Below are positions 33,136 through 45,629 of a DNA stretch of 64,000 nt, in pieces. The DNA comes from Paragordius varius (Eukaryota; Nematomorpha). The translations under genes were made by a program, and so were the position numbers. Where the stretch lies: positions 5,518,001 to 5,582,000 of the forward strand of contig OZ176055.1 in assembly GCA_964247055.1 (NCBI GenBank). The letters run 5' to 3'. The notes below the pieces were generated by a model. That model was given only the letters and a program-made list of their open reading frames with translations. It was not told the origin of the DNA and did no database searches. Within the stretch, counting starts at the first letter, position 1, and each line of letters begins with the position of its first letter.

Positions 33136-33947
33136 TAAATTGCATAAATATTTGATTGTTACTTATTATACTAAGCTAGAAATAATTTCCCTGCCAATAT
33201 TTGATTAAGTCATCGTAAACGACAAATATTCACTTTTTGGTATACTGATCTACATTCTGAAAAGAATGTTATTCCGATAATACCTAGCAAGAATTTGGCA
33301 CCCTACTGCTAAATAGTTGTAGTATTTTTAGCATTTATATATTTAAACCGATAATAATTATTTGTTTAAACATAAAATTTATGCTAAATAAATTTTTCCC
33401 TAATAACATCCTTTCTTAAAGAAATTTAATTATAATCCTTTAACGCAACAAAAATTGTGACAAAACCTCATAATTGGGTTGAAACATCTAGAATGTAACT
33501 AATTTAATAGGCATTCAAAACATTTTATTTAAATTTGTACTAGCATGCCATGATTTGATAGAAATAATGTTCCAATCCAATATTAACATGATAAAATATT
33601 TCTGAACTTTTTTTATAAAAGGTATATGTTATAACAATTAATATTTTATGTTCTCGGCCTTATTTATACCAAACTATTATAGTTATTTATTATCAATTTT
33701 AGCTTAGAGACTTCAGGCTACATAAGGCTTAATTTAAAAAAGAGGTTTCTATCTTTCTTCCATAAATGATATATTGGACTATTAAAAAATGGGAACTCAC
33801 GATTTCTAGAAATTTGCTGCAATATATATTTAACTCAAAATTATACGACTTTTTCATAATTCATATGATGAGTAAGTAGTGAATATTTAGATATCTACAA
33901 TCAAAATAAAATTCCCTTAAAAACATAAAATGCAAAAAATAAAAAAA
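33136..33947. other. Upstream region of the EGF/SEA gene, nothing recognised
   Basis: AT-rich. The part next to the tRNA 3' end contains T runs in the tRNA sense direction (TTTTTTTATTTTTTGC), suitable as a Pol III terminator. Confidence 0.4.
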
Positions 33948-34019
33948 TGCCTCCTGAGAGGATTGAACTCCCGACCCCTGGTTTACAAGACCAGTGCTCT
34001 GCCACTGAGCTAAAGAGGC
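33948..34019 (-). tRNA. tRNA-Thr (anticodon UGU)
   Basis: A full cloverleaf folds on the minus strand, 72 nt, no intron. Acceptor arm GCCTCTT pairs with AGGAGGC (one G-U). D arm GCTC-AGTGGCA-GAGC. Anticodon arm CTGGT-CTTGTAA-ACCAG gives anticodon TGT. T arm GGGAG-TTCAATC-CTCTC. Discriminator A. CCA is not encoded, as in eukaryotes. TAGCTCAGTGG and GTTCAATC serve as internal A and B boxes. Confidence 0.95.
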
Positions 34020-34566
34020 TACTATTAGAATTTGAAAATTATAGCATAATGAACCAACACACCTTGTAGGCAAAATTTTTAAATAGAAAAACTTTTAGCT
34101 CATTCACATGGATTATTAAAAGTTGAGGATGAACTTCCTCCTCCTGTTAACACGGAGGAATTTTTGAGCCTGTTTTTTTTAGGACTAAGGTTATTCCATA
34201 AGCCGATATCTCGAGAACTAGAAAGAATTTTTGGAATCTAAAAACTGTATTAACCTAAGTAACGTATATTTAATATATGTATATGGTAGGTTACGGAAGT
34301 TTTGAACATGTAGCAAAAAATATTTTTTTTCAGGTAAATGCTTACTAAATGTCATAATGTTTTAGTGCTTTATTTTTTATATTTAGGCAAGAATTAGTCA
34401 GATAAATAAGTTTATAAGCAATTCTTTCAACTGAATAGAATATCATTCAAATAACTACAGATATGTATTTTTTAAATTTAAAATATGTCATCAAATATAC
34501 TCGTCGCTTGAAACCATACTAAATGATAATATCATCAGAAATACTATCGAGTATTTTAAAAGTTGG
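34020..34566. other. Short gene-free gap
   Basis: AT-rich DNA between the tRNA and the hAT target duplication; nothing recognised. Confidence 0.4.
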
Positions 34567-35086
34567 TTTATTTTTAAGGTGACCAGACGTCCCGCTTTTG
34601 GCGGGACAGTCCCGCTTTTTCACATTTTGTCCCGCCTCCCGCTACGTTTATAAGATGTCCCGCTTTTTCATAATTATATAAAAAAAAAATTTTTTTTTTA
34701 ATACAAATAAATTTTTTTATTTTAAATTAAAATTTTTTATTTTTAGATTAAAAATATTTATTTTTTTCCAATTTATATCATATGATTATACACTTTCCTT
34801 CCTGCTACTACTGTCATTAATATCAAAAAGCCTAGTTATACTAGATCAAAAGACAAATTGATATTATAAATCGATACCTTACACGCTTTTTCCAGAAATT
34901 AAGGTAATATAACATTTATTATACTAATATTTAGTTTTAATACTTGCCAACATTATAAAAAATTTAAATTAATACTACAAATCGGTAGCTTAAAATACAA
35001 ATTGATACCACAAATCGTTACCTTACACGCTTTTCCAGAAAATTAAGGTAATATAACATTTATTATACTAATAGTAGTTTATAAAT

Positions 35087-36280
35087 ATGAACACAAAAAG
35101 AGGCTGTAAATTCAATGATGAATTAATGAAAGATTTTTCTTTCATTAAAAAAACGAAGAATGAATCGTCTGTTAAATGTCTTATATGCGATGGGAAATTC
35201 ACCCTGGCACATGGCGGCAAACATGACATTACAAAGCATATTGAGAAACATCAAAAATGTTTAATTATAACTGCATCATCTCACAAGATGAGCGATTTTT
35301 TTCGAAAAACCGCTTTTGGAGAGGAAGAAAAGAATTTAGCACTTGCTGAGGGCCTGATATCCTTTCACGCATTAAACTATTGCCATTCATTTCGTTCAAT
35401 GGATTGTACCTCACAGGTTATTCGCACGTTATTCAATAAAATATTTACATGTGCCCGTACAAAGGCTGAAGCCATTGTATGCTATGTTTTTTCGCCACAT
35501 GCTTTTTCTGAAATACAAAAAGATTTGCTAAAAATTAATTTCTTTTCCCTATACTCTGATGCTTCAAATCACAATGAAACAAAATTATTTCCTACTTTGA
35601 TAAGATATTTTGATTCAGAAACCGGAGTAAAAATTAAAATTTTAGATTTAATTTCCCTACCCGGTGAAAATTCTGAAATAATATTTACTTCAATAATGCA
35701 TATTCTAGAAAAAAATAATTTAAAAGACAAAATTATCGCATATTGCGCTGACAACACCAATACGAACTTTGGTGGAAAAGCAAGGAGAGGAACAAAAAAT
35801 ATTTTTCATAAATTAACAGATAATCTTAATCAAAACATTATTGGCGTAGGGTGTGCAGCGTATATAAAACACAACGCTATTCAAACAGCTGCAGATTTAC
35901 CCTTAGATGTGGAAAATGTAGTAGTTAAAATATATTCCTATTTTTTTATATACACGGTACGTGTTGAAACGCTTAAAAAATTCTGTGAAAATGCAGAAGT
36001 TCAATATCAAAAAATGCTTGGATATTGTGAAACTCGTTGGTTAGCTTTTATGCCATCTCTCGAAAGAATTTTAAAAATGATGTCTATTAAAATCTTTATC
36101 ACTGGACAAATGTCTTACAACTTAAAAAAGTTTTTTGAAAGTGATTCTTCAAAATTATGGTTAAAAATCTTACATATCCAAGCTTCTCTCTTTCAAAATG
36201 TTATTAAATTTATAGAAGGTGACAAAATTTCAGCAATCGAAGTAGCCAATGAAGTTAGTAACCTAAAATTCCAATGTTAA
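35087..36280 (+). pseudogene. hAT transposase, N-terminal two thirds
   Basis: 397-codon frame. A BED-like zinc finger CLICDGKF...HGGKHDITKHIEKH lies at residues 31-55; KMSDFFRKTAFGEEEKN follows. The RNase-H-like catalytic part has FFSLYSDASNHNETK (first Asp), YCADNTNTNFGG (second Asp) and GVGCAAYIKHNAIQTAADL, then YCETRWLAF. This is the hAT branch seen in ZBED/ZMYM-like insect and invertebrate proteins. A TAA replaces a lysine codon after NLKFQ; the same frame continues as ERLENNFIPLT for about 20 codons. Confidence 0.88.
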
Positions 36281-36728
36281 GAACGGTTAGAAAATAATTT
36301 TATACCATTAACCATCCGTAATATAATAAATAATTAACAAGCCTTAATAAATCGCCAAGATATTCTGTACAATTTAAAAATGTTTTATACAAACTGTAAA
36401 GATTATTTGGAAGACTGGACGTCGCAATTCAATGAAATTGATCATTTTCATTGGATAACATTAAAATCAGAATTTAATTGGTGGGTTGTTCAAAAATCAT
36501 TTGATTATATCTGCTCCTAAAAATTCTCAAAAAGTATTCTTTCAGAAAATGATCTTTTTTCTGAAGTATCATTAAAAGATATATTAATAATGAAAAACTT
36601 AAATTATGGACAAAAGAAAAATATACAGTAGAAAAAAAATGGTTGGAAATATTTCATCATTTTAAAGCCAATATTACATACAATAACATTTTAAAAATTG
36701 TGGAATTCGCACTATACCTGGAACCAAC

Positions 36729-36929
36729 GCTGCTACTGAGCGCGTTTTTTCCACAGTAAATCAGGTGTGGACATCGGAAAAATCAAATTTAAATGTTGAA
36801 ACTTTGAAGGCCGTTTTATCTGTCAAATATAATTTGACAAATTCTTGTGAAGACTTCTACAATATTTTAAAAAATGATGACAATCTGCTAAAACGCATTC
36901 ACTCAAACCAAAAATATACCAAAGAATAA
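36729..36929 (+). pseudogene. hAT transposase, C-terminal dimerisation region
   Basis: Open segment reading GTNAATERVFSTVNQVWTSE, then SNLNVETLKAVLSVKYNL, ending NQKYTKE and a stop. This is the hATC motif (NA-ER-FS...). It belongs to the transposase at 35087 but lies beyond several frame breaks. Confidence 0.85.
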
Positions 36930-36969
36930 AATATTTTCTTTAAAGTTTTTGTGTTAAAAAACATAATTA

Positions 36970-37793
36970 CCTAAAATATTGTATAAGTCTTCATAAATTG
37001 TCAAATTATATTTGAACACATAAAAGGTCTTTATTCAACATTTAAATTTGATTCCGTGTCCACACTTGATTTACTGTGGAAAAACGCGTTCAATAGCAGT
37101 GCTTCAGGTGAAGATAATGCAAATTCTACAATTAAAATATTATTGTATGGAACATAATTTTTTTAAAAATGATTATTTTAACCTATCCTACGTATTTTTT
37201 TCTGTTGTTTATAATATAAGCTTTCATTCAATATATTTATTTAATAATGAGACTTCATTAAAAAGTGTCATTGTGCACCGTTTTGTCTTCCAAATAATCG
37301 TTTCTGTTTGTATAAAACATTTTTATATTCTGGCTCTTCATTGAGCCTTGTTTTTCTGGATGCTTTATGATATTGCGATTAAGTAATGGTATAAAATTAT
37401 TTTCTAACCTTTTTTGACTTGGAATTTTGACCTTTGTCTGATAAAAAATAGGATTCTAGGAGATCACATTTTTATAAATATTTCAATCGCTGGCAAAAGA
37501 GCTAACCAACAGTTCTACAATATCCAAGCATTTTAACATCTATATTTTCCACATCCAGGGGTAACAAATCGGTAGCTGTTTGAATAGCGTTGTGTATCTG
37601 CCAATAATGTTTTGATAAAGTTTATTCGCTAAATTGTTAAAAATATTTTTTGTGCCGCTTCTTGCATGACCCAGCGCACTTTGTGATGATTTGGTCTTTA
37701 TTATTTTTTTCTAGAATATTACAATCACTTCACCCTTTGTTCGTGCACATGTAAATTTATTGAATAAGGTACAAACAACCTGTGAGGTACAAA
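36970..37793 (-). repeat. Inverted internal copy of hAT sequence within copy 2
   Basis: The minus strand here re-reads, with deletions, the element's own coding region from the block TGTACCTCACAGGTT (compare 35405) to the C-terminus (AATCAAATTTAAATGTTGAA-like). It is inserted before the normal 3' tail and makes a large imperfect hairpin with 35405-36900. Confidence 0.82.
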
Positions 37794-38117
37794 TTTTTTT
37801 ATATTTATAATCTATTTGTGTTAAAAATAAATATATATTACAATAAATTTTTTGATAAAAATTTTTGGTTGTACCCCCCAATGACCCCCCCCCCTCAGAT
37901 TTGTCCCGCTTTTTCCTTCAAAAAATCTGGTCACCTTATTTATTTTAGACATGTATTTCTGCCACGTACTTATGATAATCGGAGTAATCGGTAATATATA
38001 TTTGTATAAAAGCGATAGGTAACATTGATGAAAATAAGTTAGCAAATCCCCAAACTTGAATCGAAGTATTAAACCAATGGCAGAGAGCGGTGACTACATC
38101 TCCACTTGTCATATATA

Positions 38118-41100
38118 TAGGGTGACCAGACGTTCCGCTTTTGGCTGGACAGTCTCGCTTTTTCACGATTATATGAACCTTTTTTAAATACATTTAAATT
38201 TTTTATAAAAAATTCATTTTTTACCCGTTTAATCATTAGTTATCTTTAAAATCTATATCAATTATAAATTAAAATTTTTTAAAAAATATTTCTTTTTTTC
38301 GAATTTATATCGTATGATATACGCTTTGCTTCCTACTCCTACTGCCCACATTATCAAAAAGACAAATTAATACCACAAATCGTTAGCTTATACATTTACT
38401 CCAGAAAATTAAGGTAATATAATATTTTTTTATACTAATATTAGATTAAAAATATGAGTACAAAAAGAGGTTGTAAATTTCCTTCAAAAAACGAAGAATG
38501 AATTATTAGCTAAATGTTCTTTATGCGAAGGGGAATTCACCCTGCCACATGGCTAAAATGATATTGCAAAGCATATGGAAACACAAAAACAAATGTTTAG
38601 ATATGGCGTCATCATCTTACAAAATGAGCGATTTTTATCGAAAAACCGCTTTTGGAGAAAGAAAAGAATTTTGCACTAGCCGGCGTTTTATCTTTTCACG
38701 CCGTTATCACAGTCATTCCTTAAGATATATGGATTGTACTTCACAGGTTATTCGTTCTTTATTTAATAAAAAATTTACATGTGCCCATACAAAGGCTGAA
38801 GGCTTATATGCAATGTTTTCGCCACATACATTTTCTGAAATAGAAAAAGATTTGCTGAAATTAATTTCATATCGCTATACTCTGATACATCAAATCACAA
38901 GGTACCAAATTTTTTTTCTACTTTAATAAGATATTTTGATCCAATAACCCGAATAATTTAATTTTTATTTATTTCTCTACCCGGTGAAAATTCGGAAATA
39001 ATTTTTACTTCGATAATGAATTTTCTAGAAAAAATTTTAAAAGACAAAATCATCGCATATTGCGCTGACAACACCAATACAATCTCCGGTGGAAAAGCAA
39101 GGAGGGGTTTTTCAAATTAGCAGATAATCTTAATCAAAACATTATTGGAGTTGGGTGTGCAGCGCATATAATACACAACGCTATTCAAACAGTTGCTGCT
39201 TTGTTACCCCTAGATGTGGAAAATGTAGTTGTTAAAATATATTCCTATTTTTATATACACACGGTACGCGTTGAAACGTTTAAGGAATTCTGTGAAAATG
39301 CAGGAGTTCAATATAAAAAATGATTGGATATTGTTTAAACTCGTTGGTTAGAAATACAATTTTTATCACAGGACAAATGTCCTACAACATTGGAAAGTTT
39401 TTTGAAAGGGATTCTTCAAAAATATGGTTAGAGTTCCTACAAGCTTCTCTCTTGCAAAATGTAAATTGATTGAAAATATTTCCACAATCGAAGTAGCCAA
39501 TGAAGTTATTAACCTAAAATTCCGAGTCAAGAAAGGTTAGAAAATAATTTTATACCATTAACCCTCCTCAATATTATAAATAATTTAGAAAAACAAGGCT
39601 TAATAAATCGAGATTACCTGTACAACATAAAAAAATGTTTTGCAGTAAAGATTATTTGGAAGACTGGACGGTGCAATTCAATGAAATTGATCGTTTTCAA
39701 TGGATAACATTAAAACCAGAATTTTGGTGCGATGTTCAAAAGTAATTTAATTACCTCTATGGACAATATAAAAAACAGTAGAAAAGATATGGTTAAAAAT
39801 ATTTCATCATTTTGAAACAAACTATGTTCCATACAATAATATTTAAAAAAATTGTGGAATTCACACTATCTTTACCTTAAACCAACGCTGCTACTGAGTG
39901 CATTTTTTCCACAGTAAATCAGGTGTGGACATCGGAAAAATCAAATTTAAATGTTAAAACTTTAAAGGCCATTTTATCTGTCAATATAATTTAACAAATT
40001 TTTGTGAAGACTTCTACAATATTTTAAAAAATGATGACAATCTGCTAAAACGCTTTCACTCAAATAAAAATATACCAAAGAATAAAATATTTTTTTATAT
40101 TTATAATATATTTGTGTTAAAAACAAATAAATATTACAATAATTTTTTTGTATAAAAATTTTTGGTTTCAGATTTGTCCCGCTTTTTCCTTCAAATCTGG
40201 TCATTAGGGTTGTGCCCATTAGTCAATGACCATAGTCATGACCTAGGCAATTTTTTTTATTTTTTTTAATTTTTTATTTTTTTAATTTTACAATTTTTAG
40301 CGAAACAAAACCTTATATTATCTATATATGTATTATTTTGTTTTAAATATCATATGATACACATCTTTTCTTGACTTCTTATATCATAATGAAATCAGCA
40401 TTGGAAATTTTTCGAGCAAAAAAATCAAGTTACATGCAAGAAATGCAATTACACTATATATATATATATATATATATTTAAATAAAAACCGAATGAAGAA
40501 ACATCTAAAAGAAGTTCATGAAATAAATTATATGACAGAGGGTGATGGTCGAAAGCAAGCTAATTATTTAATTTCTTAAGTTTAATAATAAAAATTTCTG
40601 TTTTTAAGAGAAATTAGCCAGAAACATTTAGCAAAATTTATTTTTATATCCTCAACTCTTAACATAGTTGAAAATAAACATTTACGAAGTTTCATTCATA
40701 GTTCAAACCTAATTATGCTATTCCAAATAAAAAACAGATCAATGAATTTCTAGATTTGTGTTATGAAGATATAAAAATAGAAGTTATTGGAATATGTAAA
40801 AATAATATTTCATTAATCGTCGATCCCTTTACCAATATTCGTAGGAAGCAAATTAATATTATTTATTGGCCAAGGATCCCAAAATCATTTTTTATTGACT
40901 ATTGACACATCTTATCATAGTAAGACTGAATGTATCTATAACATAATGAAACCAATAAAAGATATTCGTTAAAAAATTAATGCCATTGTGACCGCAGCGA
41001 ACATGAAGGCTGCTGAAAATTTGACTAATATATCCAATATAATATAAATGCCAATGTCATATTTTAAATAATTTGATGAAAGAATAAATTAAACTTAAGA

Positions 41101-41525
41101 TTATTGTAATTTTAAATGTAGTGAGCACGATTATATATTCTAATAAATCGTATAAGAAATTTCCAAGTATAAATTTTTTTTTGTTAACTTTAAGTTCATG
41201 GACAAGACTCGTTTTTACACAATCTAAATAATTAGAGCATAAATAGGTTTCAATAAATCCATATTTTCTTGTTAGTCTTAGCTTTCTGTGATTTGAAACT
41301 TTCTATAAGTCTTTATGTATGATTCCAAAGATCGTCAATTGTAGAAATATAAATTATCAGGATAGGAAGTATAATTGAAAAAAATATACTTTATGTAAAA
41401 ACCTTTTCTATGTATTTTAATCAAGTATTTATGTATGTAGTTATTTATCATTGGCAATAACATATGGTATGACCTAGGTCGGACCAAAAAAGGGGGTCAA
41501 AATCACAACCCTACTGGTCATCCTA
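38118..41525 (+). mobile_element. hAT DNA transposon, copy 3, split by a nested element
   Basis: Left end TAGGGTGACCAGA (38118); right end GGTCATCCTA finishes at 41525, after the nested element. Target duplication CATATATA (38110-38117) and CATATATC (41526-41533), 7 of 8 matching. Remnants of the same transposase follow from 38453 (YKMSDFYRKTAFG, MDCTSQVIRSLF, ADNTNTISGGKARRG, ATECIFSTVNQVWTS). Many breaks; clearly inactive. Confidence 0.92.
40205..41513 (+). mobile_element. Second-family hAT element nested in copy 3
   Basis: Ends TAGGGTTGTG (40205) and CACAACCCTA (ending 41513), flanked by a perfect 8-bp duplication CTGGTCAT (40197-40204, 41514-41521) made from the outer element's own right end. 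Further inside, GACCTAGG occurs near both ends. Scraps such as KKHLKEVHEINY (BED-finger-like) and IVDPFTNIRRKQINII (catalytic-region-like) show a different hAT transposase, heavily degraded. Confidence 0.93.
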
Positions 41526-41533
41526 CATATATC

Positions 41534-42053
41534 GTTTATTTATAGAGGATTTGATTGTCTTTTAAAATTAATAATATGGTTATTCAGTCATATTAATGTT
41601 TAAAAATCTCTTTATAGCATTATGTTGGAGCTTACAAATTCTTTTATTTATTTATTTTCCTGTTAAATTGAGGCAGAATTTTACTTTTATTAATTTTGTG
41701 TGTACGTAAGTCGTAAACTTACCCATTTTCAATTATGGCTTTATATCACTCTAATAAAAAAACCAAAACTACCTGGATATTATGGTTGAAGTGATAAAAT
41801 TTTTTTAGACTTGACTTGCCAGTTTTTCAAGTTATGGCTTACATTTTGATAAAAAAATTTAACATTAAGACGACTAAAAATTGATTTAAAGGTGTATTAA
41901 AAAACATATGATCAAGTAAAACTTAAAGATTTGGTAAGTGTGGTGTGGGGTATCTTTGCCAGATTTAAAATATTGATAATTATTTTGGAATATGTATATA
42001 ATTTAGATTTTATATGTAATTTAACTCTTTGTTAATTTAAACTGTTTATTATA
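41534..42053. other. Gap; possible diverged copy of the 44.5-kb hairpin repeat
   Basis: About 41790-41840 (GAAGTGATAAAATTTTTTTA, then GACTTGACTTGCC) resembles the reverse complement of the right end of the repeats at 44499 and 46838. Otherwise nothing recognised. Confidence 0.35.
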
Positions 42054-43626
42054 AACTGAAATACGTATATTATAAAAATATAAATTTTAATTTACGATTT
42101 TTATTGTTAAGTCTTTATCGAAAAAAAATTGAAATGAATTAAAGGGTAATAAGATGCCTTATGCAGTGTGAGATAGGTGATTGATGAAAAAAAACCAGTA
42201 ACATCAAAATTCTTGTATACTGGAAATAATCAATTACCTTTACAACATTATAAAAGACACAAATTATGTAATGGATTGTGTGATAATTAGAATGGATTCA
42301 TATAAAGTTATATTGTGATTGTATTGGTATATAATTAATGGGAGACAGTATTAGACCATCGTCCCTTTAAGTGATGCATTGTGTTTCTAATTCCTATTGA
42401 TTCGCGTATGAGACGCTTGTTATGGTTTTCTATATTTGCAATAACCTTGGTGTCAGCAATAAAGTGTCCTTCGTTGCAAACGTGTTCAGATAAACCCGAA
42501 GTGGGTTTATTAAGTCGGATGTATTGAGAGTGTTCACATAAACGAACGTCTATACTTCTACCACTCTCACCTATGTAGACGCTTTCACATGAACGTTGTG
42601 GCTTTGTATATACCAGGTAGCTTGTTTTCGGGCATATGATCTTTGTATTTGATTAGATTGATAAGTTTTGTCATCGGTTTATACACTGTACGGATATTAA
42701 ATTTAATTATTACCGATTTTGGTGGTAACATTATTAATGAAAGGTAAGGTAGCTGTTGATACAAAATTATTATTTTGTGTGAGGTTTTGTAGAGAATTTT
42801 ATCAAAGGGTAGCCATTTCGTTGAAACGTATGTTTAAGATTCGATAATTCTGTTGTTAGAGAGGCTGAGTCACATAGGTTATAGGCCCTATGGATGAGAG
42901 TTTTAATAACTGAATGTTTTTGAGCTGGGTGGTGGTGCGAGTGAGCGTTTAGGTAGAGGTTGGCCATATATTTTCAATAAATTATATATCCGTACAGTGT
43001 ATAAACCGATGACAAAACATGTCAATCTAATTAAATATAAAGATCCCGTACCCAAAAACAAGCTACCTGGTGTTTACAAAGCCACATGTTCATGTAAAAG
43101 CGTCTTTATATGTGAAAGTGGTAGAAGTATAGACGTTCGTTTACGTGAACACTCTCAACACATCCGACTTAATAAACCCACTTCGGGTTTATCGTTTGCA
43201 ACGAAGGACACTTCATTGCTGACACCAAGGTTATTACAAATATAGAAAACCATAACAAGCGTCTCATATTCGAATCAATAGAAATTAAGAAACACAATAC
43301 ATCACTTAACAGGGACGATGGTCTAGTACTGTCTCCCATTTGGACTTATATACTAATACAATTACAATATAACTTTATGTCAATCCATTATAATTATCAC
43401 ACATACCATTACACTTATCCTAATTTATGTCTTTAAAATGTTGTAAAGGTAATTGTTTTTTTCCAGATACAACAATTTTGACTTACTGGTTTTTTTCATC
43501 AATCACCTATATTACACTATATAAGGCATCTTATTACCTTATGATTCATTTATATTTTTCGATAAAGACTTTACAATAAAAGCCGAAAATTAAAATTTAT
43601 ATTTTTATAATATACGCATTTCAGCT
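42054..43626 (-). mobile_element. Penelope-like retroelement remnant in inverted-repeat arrangement
   Basis: The centre (about 42770-42967, minus strand) encodes the C-terminal end of a reverse transcriptase (HHHPAQKHSVIKTLIHRAYN, then LKHTFQRNGYPL). The flanking arms, about 42054-42703 and 42978-43626, are inverted copies of each other; each carries a GIY-YIG endonuclease region (LPGVYKATCSCKSVF, then GRSIDVRLREHS in the right arm) plus downstream non-coding sequence. RT followed by GIY-YIG is the Penelope-like layout, and inverted partial copies are common in that family. The element is a broken fossil with several breaks; age moderate, as the arms are still readily aligned. Confidence 0.82.
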
Positions 43627-44498
43627 TAATTTTTAATAATTTTAATAAAATATAATGCGTAATTCTCTTAATTTTGCTATAATTTGTTTATTTGATAATT
43701 TTTTCCTAATTAACCTATTCAAATTGGGTGAATACAAAAGAGGATAAATTTTTAGAAAACCTCTGCTAATATCTAATAACAATTCAAGAAAATATAATAA
43801 ATTTATAATTTTGCGAACCACAAAAAATTTTGATTCACGAAAACATCTTAAGATTAATTAACTTTTAATCTTAAATCTCTCATAACATAAAATAATAAAC
43901 GCTAAAGGTTACTTCACCATGAAAACATGAAAAGAATTAATTTCATTATAAATTTAAAAAGTAATGTTGATAATCATCAAAAATAATAATATGTTGTATT
44001 GTATAAACATTCCCATTATATTTGCAAATGAACTCCTAACAAAATGACTAGTGTGGTAAAAAATAGTGTGTTTTAAGGGCGAATGGTTTCATCAACTTAT
44101 AATTTTGAGTTACGGGCTCAATTCAAAATATCTATAATATTAAATAAGATACGTGCCCTTGAGTTTGAAATTCAATAAATGCTATGCCTATTCTGGTGGG
44201 AGGTTTTGGCAACTGACTAATCCCTATAATACTAAACTCACCAGATATAGTTTTCCCCCGTAATAATTTATCTTTTTGACTTTTTCCCCCTAGTATAATT
44301 TTACTTATCAAGAACTCTGGTTAAATCAGGTTGAGCAACAGGGTGAATCATCTATCCCCCTCTTTCAAACTTACTAGGTCACCCTTCTCCTGCAAAAGCA
44401 TAAAATTGGGACCGTTTAGTAATGATGTTTATCTTTTGAACCTTAATTTATAAATTTTGGATGAATATAATCAAAATAATTTTTATAAAATTCTAATT
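43627..44498. other. Gene-free gap
   Basis: AT-rich DNA, nothing recognised. Confidence 0.4.
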
Positions 44499-44650
44499 GG
44501 GTGGCAAAAAAATGTTACATTCAGACGCAAAAGACTTGACTTAAGTGTTTTTTATCACTGATCTTCAAGTATAAACTTACTTGCTTAAGTAAACTTGCTC
44601 AACTTGCCACGCTGCAAGTTAAGTGCGACTTTTTTTATCACCCCACCCAT
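44499..44650. repeat. Small hairpin-like MITE, copy 1
   Basis: Starts ATTGGGTGGCAAAAAAATGT and ends TTTTTTTATCACCCCACCC, imperfect inverted ends. Inside are several CTTAAGT/ACTTG half sites and the block AAGTAAACTTGCTCAACTTG. Matches 46838-46990. Confidence 0.75.
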
Positions 44651-44905
44651 ATTTTCTTCCATATATATAATTTTTCTTTTTTTGTTATACCCCGATTTTA
44701 TGCACATTATATTTCAAATTTATAATAAAAATTGTACGGATAGAACATAAAAATTAAACGACTCATATTCTTAAAAAGACATTTATTCTTTTATAACATT
44801 TGATGTCTACGTAACTCATATAATTAATATATTGAAATATATAATATGATAGTTTTAACACGCATCTATATTCCTACAACACCCGCAAAGTTATATGGTT
44901 TAGAA

Positions 44906-45138
44906 CAGGGGTTCCCAACACAATGCTTTCGTGGATGGCATTATTAACTCGAAAAAAAAGCGGCGTGCCGCATTCATTATATTTATGGGGATTTGAAATT
45001 ATTTTATTTCTTCATATTCGTTGATTATTGGATAAATTTATTCAGAATATTTGTTTTATCAATATTAAGATTTTTCGAGCATAATTTTATAAATTTTACG
45101 GGTCGAAATTTTCAAGAAGGTCGATGTTGGACACCCTG
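44906..45138. mobile_element. hAT-type MITE, 233 bp
   Basis: Ends CAGGGGTTCCCAAC and GTTGGACACCCTG, inverted; flanks GTTTAGAA and GTTTGCAA (6 of 8 match) are a worn target duplication. Probably a deletion derivative of the family at 24776. Confidence 0.8.
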
Positions 45139-45629
45139 GTTTGCAAAATATGATTATTCTTATATAAAAAAATATTTGCTCTAATTTATTAAATTTTGTC
45201 TGTATAATTATAATTTTTATATAGAGTTGGAATAAACACAAATGGGTCAAGTTTTGATTTTTAAAATAAATCTTGCCAATATCTTTTAAGTTGGTTAGAA
45301 AAATGCAACTGTTTTAAAAAAAAATGGGAGTATACGGAATCGCTCTTTTCTTTGATTTATTTTTAACAAGACACGAAATTTGTACAAAATAAAATTACCA
45401 TATCTCAATATTATATGATTAAAATTATTTATTATTTTTGTATGGTATAGTGACCCTATTTTTGGGGTTAATTATGGATAATAAAACATTAATTAAATAT
45501 ATTGCTCATAATTTTTATGACAAATTTTTTTGTAAATAAGGGTTACAAAATGTTGGTTCGATATTTATATGAAAAACGTTATAGCATTAGATGTTTTTGA
45601 TGTAATGGTCTACATATATTATCATATTA

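Larger units (their letters stand above)
34575..37939 (+). mobile_element. hAT DNA transposon, copy 2 (best preserved, chimeric)
   Basis: Ends TAAGGTGACCAGA (34575) and TCTGGTCACCTTA (ending 37939), with a perfect 8-bp duplication TTTATTTT at 34567-34574 and 37940-37947. The 5' subterminal zone 34587-34670 holds at least five CCCGC(TTTTT) motifs in both orientations, likely transposase binding sites. It encodes a transposase (35087-36929, interrupted), then a reversed fragment of its own family (about 36970-37793), then the normal 3' end. Length 3365 bp. Confidence 0.95.

Noticed and set aside
33861-34073. 70-aa minus-strand frame reading SLAQWQSTGLVNQGSG
   Set aside because: It is a chance translation of the tRNA-Thr gene and its flank; this peptide is a common artefact of tRNA genes.
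42997-43245. Stand-alone GIY-YIG endonuclease gene
   Set aside because: It lies in one arm of the inverted-repeat Penelope-like remnant and is duplicated in the other arm, so it is part of that fossil.
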